Source: Gadus chalcogrammus (lineage: Eukaryota > Chordata > Actinopteri > Gadiformes > Gadidae). Taken from it: DNA of 64,000 nt. The DNA is taken from contig NC_079413.1 of NCBI RefSeq assembly GCF_026213295.1, positions 17,558,984 to 17,622,983 of the forward strand, given 5' to 3'. Positions 55,754 through 64,000 of the stretch are shown piece after piece (position 1 is the first letter of the stretch; the number at the start of each line of letters is the position of its first letter). The notes beneath the pieces were generated by a model. The model did no database searches, was not told the origin of the DNA, and saw only the letters and a program-made list of their open reading frames with translations. The position numbers and the translations under genes were made by a program.

Positions 55754-58700
55754 CTATTGCGACTCCAGCACTGCGGAACTCTCCACCCCGGCAGCCATCA
55801 CGGCGAAGAAGAGGTTGGGGAAGAAGGAGCGGGCGCAGATGGCAGCCTTAGGGAGGGACGGGGCGATGACCACCTCCTTCCTCTTGTCGTTCACCGTCCT
55901 CACGATCTCCCGGACCGCCGCCCCTGGCGTGACCCCCAGCGGGGTTGGGCCGTACAGGACTGTAGGAATTTAAAGCTCACTGAGTAGGGCTCCCCTGATG
56001 ACCCCCCAGCGGGGTACATAACTATAGGAGGTCAATGGTCACTGAGTAGGGCTCCCCTGATGAACCCTGATGTCACTGCGGTACAATGACAGTAATGTGG
56101 GCAGCTGCTCACTCAGGGCTATTTCAGTTGGCAATAACGTGGACGCGTAATACATTCTTCTTTTTTATATTTAATGAAAGAGTAAAATAAACAGGCTTGA
56201 ATGAAATGCCCACAAATGGACCCTTAGTAGTCACATGACCAGAAGGGCTTGGAGCTGATTGGCTGCTAGTACTCACATGACCAGAAGGGCTTGGAGCTGA
56301 TTGGCTGGTGGTACTCACATGACCAGAAGGGCTTGGAGCTGATTGGCTGCCAGTACTCACGTGATCAGAAGGGCTTTGAGTTGATTGGCTGCTGGTACTC
56401 ACATGACCAGAAGGGCTTGGAATTGATTGGCTGCTAGTACTCACATGACCAGTAGGGCTTGGCACTGATTGGCTGCTGGGTGCTGGCGCTGCAGATGAAG
56501 GTGTGGCTCAGCGTGCTGACGGAGATGCCATACTCCTGGACCTCCGGCCGCAGACAGTCAAAGAAGGCCTGCACTGCGTGCTTCGAGGCTGCGTCTGGAA
56601 CACAGATAATACTGGATTAGAAAAGGGTAAACCAGATTATACTGGATAGACCCGATTATACTGGATAGACCCGATTATACTGGATTAGAGAAGATTAGAC
56701 CAGATTATACTGGTTTGGAGAATAGTAGATCAGATTAACCTGGATTAGAAAAGAGGAGACCAGATTATAATGGATTAGAGAAGAGTAAACCAGATTATAC
56801 AGGATTAGAGAAGATTAGATCTACTCTCCAGCAGTCTAACACTAGACCGGATTATTCTGGATTAGAGATGATTAGATCAGCATCACAGTTTTCCTCCTAC
56901 CCGCTAACGAGTAGATTCATTAAAAAACATTGGATTATATGAGATTCTTTTATAATGGACTAAAGGTTTCGATGAAATTTGTTTTATCAGATCTGATGAT
57001 GTTGGATCAAGATAACATCTGTCCCACACATTCACTATAGGCCTAAATACGATTAGTGTGGTACATCAGTTTCCATTCTGAGAGTGCCCGGTGGGTGTGT
57101 CGCTCACAGGTGGTCCGGAACGGGACGGCCAGCCGCCCCTGGATGCTGTTGACCAGCAGCAGGTGGCCCGTCCTCCTGGAGATCATAGTGGGAAGGACGC
57201 CTGTGGACCCATGAGAGGAGAACCAGAGGCAACCAATAAAGAACAATGAGAACCAGAGGAGACCCAATGGGGAACAATGAGAACCAGAGGAGACCCAATA
57301 GAGCACAATGAGAACCAGAGGAGACCCAATAGAACACAATGAGAACAAGAGGAGACCCAATAGAACACAATGAGAACCAGAGGAGACCCAATAGAGCACA
57401 ATGAGAACCAGAGGAGATCAATAGGAAACCAGGGGAACAAAGGTTTGAAGTTCAAGCACAATACTACAACTAAAACAAAGAGTGTTCGAAGCACTAGTCT
57501 CACCTCACTTCCTGTAATTTGTGCAAAGAAATCCTCATTATAGATAATTTAACTCTGCACAGTCACATCAAAATCGATACGTCAGCTACATATCATCCTG
57601 TCTTACATTAAGCTAATGGTATGACTTTAACACAGGACGATTACACTGTGGATCCTAAGTCTTCTTTAAAGACTGAGTGCCTGAGTGAACTACTGAACAA
57701 CACCAGATTCAGCTTGCAGAGAACAGCATGTCAGTGCATTGTGATACGATGTATCCCAGAGAGAGTCCAAACCATTTAATTAACTGTTTACACAGCACTG
57801 CTCTGTACTCTAGCCTCTAGTTCCTCTCCGAACATCGGCTCACTAAACGTTGTGTACTGTGCATCTGTCATTAAGATCTGAGATTTTATAGAGCAGAAGA
57901 CATCTGGATTTTGAATAATAAACATAAAACAACTGCCCCCTAACTCTCTGCTCCTCCCTCCCGTTGTTTCTCTGTCATTGAGGAATGCTGCATCATTCCT
58001 CTGTTGATGTCGTTCACAGACCAGTTTGGTGATAATCACTGATGTCCATTTGAATCAAATAGCCCTGCCACAGCCGTCAGCAACCAGTGAGCTAGTGAAC
58101 ACCTATTGTACGTATGCTAAAAATAATAATCATATTTTTATATGCTTCTTTCATAATCCTTTCTTACAACTAGTTGATCTAATATTATATAATAAAACTA
58201 TTAGAACATAGAGTCCATGGATTTGTGAGGCTGACCTTTGGCAAGGGTGACGGGGCCGAAGTAGTTGTTAAAGGTCCCATGACATGCTATTTTATGTATT
58301 CTTTAATATAGGTATTAGCGGGCAACTAACACAGTATTCAAAGACGTTCCCGAAATTCAGCCGTGGTGAAGAGTTACAGCCACTCCGAGCCAGTCGCACA
58401 TTGAGCTTCCCCCAAATGCGCTGTTTTGGTGTCTGTAGCTATAATGCAAATGAGGAGGAGCGAGGCGGGTCAAGGAGGAGGGTTGGGGTGTGGCCCTGAG
58501 CAGCTTGCAGCCACGGTACCATGCGCTCTGTTTATAGTGGATGCAGCGCAATGGCGAGGCGCACACAGCCTTTAGCTGTGTTCTGTAAATATTCTACAAC
58601 ACACGGGAGTCCTGGAGCTCTATATCTAAATATTATCATATAGCCTACATAGATATCTATATCATATAATATATATTATCACGGCCAAAAGCTGTGTGAG

Positions 58701-61653
58701 CCGATATTATGAATCTCAAACGACCGCGTTGGGTTCTCCGACGTTCCTGGTTCTTCAACGTACACATCAATGTGAAGTAGACTGAACCGCGACAAGGAGG
58801 AGAAAGGGATCGTTGCCGGGCAGTGCTTAGGCACCTCCGCCTCCGGCGGTGGTCCCTCAGCGGGGCTCAAGCGGGAGACATTCAACGCCAACAATCCCTT
58901 TCTCCTCCATGTCGTGGTTCATGTTCTTGAGGGAGTCAAAGCCAAAGTTCCTTCCCCCCAATTCATTCTCAACCTTGGCTGAGATAACCCCCAATACGAG
59001 TCTCGTTGTAGAAATACCAGAGACGAGAGTCCGACGTGTTATGCGCCACAACACCAAAAGCACAACGGTTATTCAAATAACAAGGAAGTGTACAACAGTT
59101 GCGTTACAGTCCTGGAGCTCTATATCTAAATAATATCATATAATACATAGATATCTATATCATATAATACATATTATCACGGCCAAAAGCTGTGTGCCCC
59201 TCCAGACGATATTATGAATCACAAAGGACTTTGTCGGGTTCTGCAACGTCTCTGTTTCTTCCACTTTCACATCAATCCTCCTCCCGTTGCCTGCAGCGCT
59301 CTAAACGCATTCCTCACAGACCCTTCTCATCCTGCCCATCATCTGTTCCTGTTACTCCCGTCAGGGAAAAGGTTCAGATCAAAAAATGCACGCACCTCCA
59401 GGATGGCAAAGAGCTTCTATCCCTGTGCAATAAGGCTCCTCAACAGCTTGACCACCCCACTCCCCACCCCCCTTCATCCCCCCCCGCCCCCGGACCAGCC
59501 CTCCCTGCCCCCCATGGACTGCACTCGAAGACTTGATGCACCTTAATATGGAGATATGGAGATATGGAGATATATTGCTTTTATTATTTTTATTATTATT
59601 TTATGTATGATATTTATTAATCTATTTATTAATTGTTATTTATTATTATTTAGCTGTGTAAGTCTGGTTGCCTCTACTGTCTCGTTGTCTTTATGGCAAT
59701 GACAAATGAAGTACTTTGAACTTTGAACTTTGAACCTGAAGTCGACTGAACCGCGCGCTGCCTGCTGCCGGCTGCCCGCTGCCGGGCGATGGTGCCTCGC
59801 GGCAACCGGCGACCTGTCGCAGTTCATGTACTTCAGCGAGTCAAAGCCAAAGTTCCTTTCCCCCAATTCCTTCTCAACCATGGCTCAGATAACCCCCACA
59901 ACAGTCTCGTTGTGGAAATACAAGACATGTCAAAGAACCGACAAGAAACACTTGCGTTACAGTGTGTGTATTCACACACACACATGTGGCGCTCGCACGC
60001 TCGAGTCTCATTGGCGGGCCAATGTCTCAGGGCGGGCCAGGCAGAGTAAGGGGAGGAGCTTAGATGCTTGATGACGTCCTAAACACAGACATTCCAAATC
60101 AGCGCACCTGAGCCTCCGTTTTTTCAAAGGCGAGCAGAACAGCTAGTGCTCGTTTTACACCAAACGCAAGTTTTAGCCACTGGGGGACCATAGGCAGGCT
60201 AGGGGAACTCATATTTATGTTAGAAAACCTCATAAAGTGAGATTTTCATGTCATGGGACCTTTAATATAATATATATTTAATATTTCTATCAGAACATAG
60301 AACATGTGTCTGTGAGGCTGACCGTTGGCCAGGGTGAAGGGGCCAAAGTAGTTGTTAATATAATATATATTTAATACTACTATAAGAACATAGAGTCCAT
60401 TGGTCTGTGGGGCTGACCTTTGGCCAGGGTCACGGGGCCGAAGTAGTTGTAGTCCATCAGCAGGCGCTCGGTCTCCAGGGAGACGGCGGCGGCCGGCGCC
60501 CGAACCTTCAGGCTGGAGTTGAGGATCAGGAGGTCCAGGCTGCCGTAGCACTCCATAACCTCCGTCACCACCTCCGGCATGCTGCCCAGGTCCCCGAAGT
60601 CCAGCAGCACCAGCTTGGGCAGAAAGGTCTGTAGTGGAGGGGGGTGGGGGGGGTGGCAATCAATCAATTAACCAATGAATCCATCATCGTCAATTCAATC
60701 CATTAATCAATCAATGACCCCATCAATTAATCATTAATCAACCAATCAACCAATCAATCAATTAATTAACCATCAATGAATCATTAATCAACCCATCACT
60801 CCATCAATAAATCAATGAACCCATCAATCAATCATTATGAATCAATCCATCCATCTTACTAACAAGGCTCGTTAGTGGATCCCGTACCGTAGTGGGGTCT
60901 GAGGAGGCGGAGAGCTCATCGGCCACGCCCTCCAGCTGCTCCCAGCTCCTCCCACAGAGGATCAGCCGCGCTCCTCCTCGGTGGAACACACTGGCACATT
61001 CTGAAGAGCAGGAGCAGAGGGGAAAGCTGAGGAGCAGGAGGAGCAGAGGGGAGAGGTGAGGAGCAGGAGGAGCAGAGGGGAGAGATGAGGAGCAGGAGGA
61101 GTAGAGGGGAGAGGTGAGGAGCAGGAGGAGCAGAGGGGAGAGGTGAGGAGCAGGAGGAGCAGAGGGGAGAGGTGAGGAGCAGGAGGAGCAGAGGGGAGAG
61201 GTGAGGAGCAGGAGGAGCAGAGGGGAGTGATGAGGAGAAGGAGGAGCAGAGGGGAGAGATGAGGAGCAGGAGGAGCAGAGGGGAGTGGTGAGGAGCAGGA
61301 GGAGCAGAGGGGAGAGGTGAGTAGCAGGGAGAGGAGCAGGGAGAGGAGCAGAGCAGGGAGGGGGGCAGAGCGGGGAGGTGAGGAGCAGGAGGAGCAGAGG
61401 GGGGAGAGGTGAGGAGCAGGAGGAGGAGCAGGAGCCCCCAGGCCGCCTCTGGACGCCTGCTCCACCGTGCGGCTGTTGGGGCGTCCTCACCTCTCCCCAG
61501 GCTGGATAGAGCGTCAGAGATCACCACCACCTTGTTCCTCACAGAGGTCTGGGAGAACAGGTGGACCATCAGCCCATAGAGGTAGACCAGCCCCGCCAGC
61601 ACCACCAGCACGCAGGGGACCACCAGGACCACCGAGGTCAGCACCGGGTCCAT
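55754..61653 (-). CDS. dhrs7c: Dehydrogenase/reductase SDR family member 7C
   Basis: Six minus-strand exons: 61491-61653 (ATG at 61651-61653), 60888-61000, 60418-60628, 57108-57200, 56445-56594 and 55754-55959 (TAG at 55754-55756). All phases agree. The product is 311 residues, close to my recollection of mammalian DHRS7C length. It has an N-terminal membrane anchor ([20 protein letters not shown]), a modified Rossmann lead ([20 protein letters not shown]), [38 protein letters not shown], then Y-A-A-S-K (catalytic YxxxK) and [17 protein letters not shown]. In mammals DHRS7C is a sarcoplasmic/endoplasmic reticulum protein of striated muscle with NAD-dependent retinol dehydrogenase activity. 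The usual TGxxxGxG loop is altered, and ILNSS replaces the family NNAG. The exon-5 donor is uncertain: 56444 (GTGAGT) was chosen over 56465 (GTGCCA). Confidence 0.9.
56229..56465. repeat. 42-bp minisatellite carrying repeated splice donors
   Basis: About 5.6 units of a 42-bp repeat (actcacatgaccagaagggc then ttggagctgattggctgc). On the minus strand each unit has CAT|GTGAGTAC, a strong donor. The first unit overlaps the end of dhrs7c exon 5. The minus strand also has an open frame of 14-residue repeats ([14 protein letters not shown]), out of frame with the CDS. Confidence 0.92.
56596..57000. repeat. Diffuse tandem repeat in dhrs7c intron 4
   Basis: Irregular units of about 30-40 bp around ccagattatactggattaga recur from 56612 to about 56880. 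Confidence 0.75.
57225..57425. repeat. 31-bp minisatellite
   Basis: About six copies of gagaaccagaggagacccaa then tagagcacaat, lying in dhrs7c intron 3 just outside exon 4. Confidence 0.93.
57430..58180. other. dhrs7c intron 3 without recognised elements
   Basis: AT-rich intronic DNA; nothing recognisable on either strand. Confidence 0.45.
58185..58267 (-). pseudogene. Extra copy of dhrs7c exon-3 3' end (distal)
   Basis: On the minus strand 58228-58267 would encode [12 protein letters not shown] and ends at a GTCAGC donor, as in the true exon end at 60418. The flanking taacatag..tccatgga phrase is also shared. It has no acceptor or upstream exon body. Confidence 0.75.
58272..60261. mobile_element. 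TTAA-target DNA transposon with internal duplication
   Basis: Ends aggtcccatgacatg and catgtcatgggacct are flanked by TTAA (58268-58271 and 60262-60265). Inside, a block with cctggagctctatatctaaa and atcacggccaaaagctgtgt occurs twice (about 58612 and 59110), and gagtcaaagccaaagttcct occurs twice (58934 and 59838). A LINE fragment is inserted at about 59285-59745. No transposase was recognised. The TTAA target points to piggyBac or Kolobok. Confidence 0.85.
59285..59745 (+). pseudogene. LINE 3'-end fragment
   Basis: The frame [20 protein letters not shown] then [18 protein letters not shown] corresponds to the C-terminal end of the RT protein seen at 20894-21148 (AHPAHHLLDLLPSGRR). It is followed by a non-coding tail with three gatatggaga units and three tttgaac units. 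Severely 5'-truncated. Confidence 0.8.
60262..60355 (-). pseudogene. Extra copy of dhrs7c exon-3 3' end (proximal)
   Basis: A unit of about 93 bp is tandemly repeated here and at 60356-60449. It contains aatataatatatatttaat, an aacatag phrase and the exon end. On the minus strand it would encode [12 protein letters not shown] before a GTCAGC donor. A third, older copy lies across the TTAA transposon at 58185-58267. Confidence 0.8.
60655..60850. repeat. (ATCA)n-like low-complexity tract
   Basis: Irregular aatcaatcaatta / ccatcaatc repeats between dhrs7c exons 2 and 3. Confidence 0.9.
61013..61440. repeat. 29-bp minisatellite in dhrs7c intron 1
   Basis: About fourteen copies of ggagcaggaggagcagaggg then gagaggtga fill almost all of intron 1. 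The purine-rich strand is uniform, so triplex or R-loop formation is possible. Open frames rich in Leu, Ser and Pro on the minus strand are by-products. Confidence 0.93.
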
Positions 61654-61699
61654 CGCTGCTGGTTGTCCTGGAGACAAGGTCGGGTTGAGTCAGCCTGGT

Positions 61700-63850
61700 G
61701 AGGTATTCTCACCTAGATTGGTCCGATGATGTTGAATGGATGTCAAGGACGATGGCAAAAGCTTAATTGGGTCAAGGCTGTAGGTAAGGTTGTGGAAGTA
61801 TTGATGTGAAAATAGTATTATTATGATACAATAAGCGGAAATATGAATGGAGAATGTTTTTCTTCGGAATGAGAAGGGAGTCTACGAGTTGACGCCTGGT
61901 GTCTCTGGAAGGTAATCAAGGCGATGTATGGATCAGATGATGGTCTATGAATATGGACCTTTCAGACCCACCTTTAAACCCTTTTATAAATATAGATTAT
62001 ATAGATATAGATTTTTACAATTAGGAAACTAAAGCAAAGGAGAGGATATATTTCAGAAGCAAAAACTGAAACGGGCACATTTTACCCTCGAGAGAACGTT
62101 CTACTTCTAAGTCATTTTAAACAGTTTAAATAGCTATGTAGTAAATATAGCTGCAGTAGAAGAATGTGCAGGGCCCACTTCGGGAGCCTGGGTTAACAGA
62201 CTTATTTGATATGTTGAGCTGACATTCAGGTTATCTTAACCTGAGGCAAAGTTGCTACATAGCAGGTCTTTCCTCATGCTGCTGTGTGGAATTTCAACTC
62301 CAGGTTTTATGAACTTCCACGGACAAAGTTGTGACCTCCCACAAGCAACCACTAGAGGGGGCCGGTTGGCGCCATGCATCGTGGTAACATGACATCTCTC
62401 CCCCAACTAGAGACTGAAGACAATCTCCCATGTTTCTATCATAAAAATGGATGGAAAAAACGATGATTTGATAATTTTTGTGATTTTGTCAAAGTCATCT
62501 CATTTTTATCAACGATCAGAATAGTAGAATAGAAATGACCCAATTCACTTGGGTTAAACTGTGTGAAAGCTCTTTATAATTCAATCCTCAAAATACATTG
62601 GACATTTTGGTGAAAGGATGAGGTATAAACTTGACTTCACTGGCTATATGAGGAGCACTCGACGAAGGGTTAAGGATCTGGCTATTTTAAGTATAATGCC
62701 ATGGTGTGTGGAGCAGCTCGTGAAATATTGCTTATTATGACGCTCCTACACGATGACTGAACTAAAAAGCATCACAAATGGGTCATCACCATGTGGACTC
62801 AGAACCTCCCTCCTACATCTGTAAACCCAAAAACAGGTTATTAATCCAAAAACATGTGCACGCTTGAGCCTTTTGTCCATTCTGGGCTACTATAGAAACA
62901 TGGTAGTGCAACATGGCTTAAATACTTAATTATATATATATATATGTAATTACATACACTGCACCCTTAAGACTCTCATGTTGGCAAAGGGCCAAATGAA
63001 ATCCCGCAGCGACCACAGTCGGGCTCGCAACCCGCCATCATAGAAGTACAGGAGCATCGCAGTGTTAGTGGCACTAATGGGCTTTTGGTCATTGTGCAGT
63101 CATTCATCTTGAACATATTTGTCATCATGGGGGGGAAATTGTCAAATTTGACACTGCTCAGCATTTCTCATGCCATAGTTTATGGTATATTAACATTAAT
63201 TTAGGGTTTTACAATAATATAACTCTCTTGAGGCATCACAAAATGGCGGACTATCGCCAACGAAAAGCCTAAATATATCGCTGCCTCGGCCACAGTAGAG
63301 AAAGCTTATCTTCTGTTAAAGCTAAATGTCACATTGACCATTTCCTTCATACATCTTCAAACAGCTGGACAGACACCAACACAGCATGGAACAAAGTGAA
63401 TACATCCGTAGTTTAAGGAACCTGTAGGCCTTGTATCAAACAATCAGTAGGTGAAATCATAGCGCTTCACCCTGAAATGTCCATTGGAAACCTAAAATAA
63501 CCAATGAACAAATGAATAGAATAATGGTTTTAGGTATAAATATATATCTATGTACCCCCTCAAACAGAGTAATTCAAATGACAGGGCATAATGTTGTGGT
63601 GCAGTTAGCCATCAACTTACTGCGTGTTGGTAGTTGGAAGGCGATAGTAGATCTACTACGACACACACGGTTTACTGAACCCTCTGAGACCAGCGACTCC
63701 AGCAGTCATCCGAGGCGGATATAGGGTCTGCTCTTTGGTCTGCTCTGTGGTCTGCTCTGATCTGGGGTCTACTCTGAGGCCTGCTGCCACGCGACACATG
63801 CAGGCCGTAAATAGAAGGACAGCTGAGCCTGTCATCTTCCAGCATGTTAT
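61700..63850. other. 5' flank of dhrs7c, no gene seen
   Basis: No coding frame with family resemblance, RNA gene or clear element end was recognised. A short (TA)n tract lies at about 62931-62946. Confidence 0.5.
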
Positions 63851-63869
63851 GTATAGCATGACAGGGGAG

Positions 63870-64000
<131 letters not shown>

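Noticed and set aside
56124..56465. Secreted mucin-like repeat protein ([14 protein letters not shown] units)
   Set aside because: The frame comes from the 42-bp minisatellite, is out of frame with dhrs7c exon 5 and lacks an ATG.
57043..57503. Hydrophobic repeat protein ([12 protein letters not shown] units) on the minus strand
   Set aside because: A 31-bp minisatellite by-product, open in several frames by chance.
60828..61677. Leu/Ser/Pro-rich protein overlapping dhrs7c exon 1 and intron 1
   Set aside because: Only the exon 1 part is real; the rest is read-through of a 29-bp minisatellite intron.
61651..61677. Upstream start of dhrs7c at 61677
   Set aside because: The codon there is TTG. 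The first ATG in frame is at 61651-61653 and directly precedes the membrane anchor.

Overview
This is a stretch of vertebrate nuclear DNA, almost certainly from a ray-finned (teleost) fish. Its genes are split by GT-AG introns, and it contains an adhesion-GPCR gene, a glycosyltransferase family 6 relic and a DHRS7C-type gene. Many teleost-style repeats lie between them: L2-like and other LINEs, tRNA-derived SINEs with L2-like tails, hAT, Tc1, Harbinger and TTAA-target elements, and very abundant (GT)n microsatellites. That microsatellite density resembles gadid genomes, but the species cannot be fixed from sequence alone. All coordinates were counted by hand; splice junctions were checked by reading-frame phase.

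Layout. 1-2.1 kb: microsatellites and tandem repeats. 2.2-5.0 kb, minus strand: TATA box, signal-peptide exon, a uromodulin/GP2-type D8C domain and four EGF-like exons, running off the left edge. 5-26.9 kb: a transposon graveyard with no host gene recognised. It includes a TTAA MITE, an integrase-coding element with palindromic ends, several hAT elements with 8-bp target duplications, a 3.5-kb Tc1/IS630-like element with an intron-containing broken transposase, and a LINE fragment. 26.9-43.1 kb, plus strand: sixteen exons of an ADGRE/CD97-like adhesion GPCR (two EGF exons, GAIN, GPS, seven TM helices, tail), with a transposon-filled 8.5-kb intron inside TM5. 43.6-47.3 kb: SINE, a relic copy of the minus-strand signal-peptide exon, and minisatellites. 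47.4-55.05 kb, plus strand: a glycosyltransferase family 6 (ABO/GBGT1/alpha-1,3-GalT-like) pseudogene. 55.75-61.65 kb, minus strand: a six-exon SDR gene matching DHRS7C (311 residues as modelled). 61.7-64 kb: no gene seen, ending in (GT)n.

The most notable observation is that the minus-strand N-terminal module and the plus-strand C-terminal module are complementary halves of one adhesion receptor. They are arranged exactly as if the 5' half had been inverted, and a dead third copy of exon 1 lies downstream. This could be a real rearrangement, two divergent paralogues, or an assembly inversion. Other points of interest are a minisatellite that multiplies a splice donor in dhrs7c, triplicated exon-3 ends in the same gene, and the inactivated glycosyltransferase.
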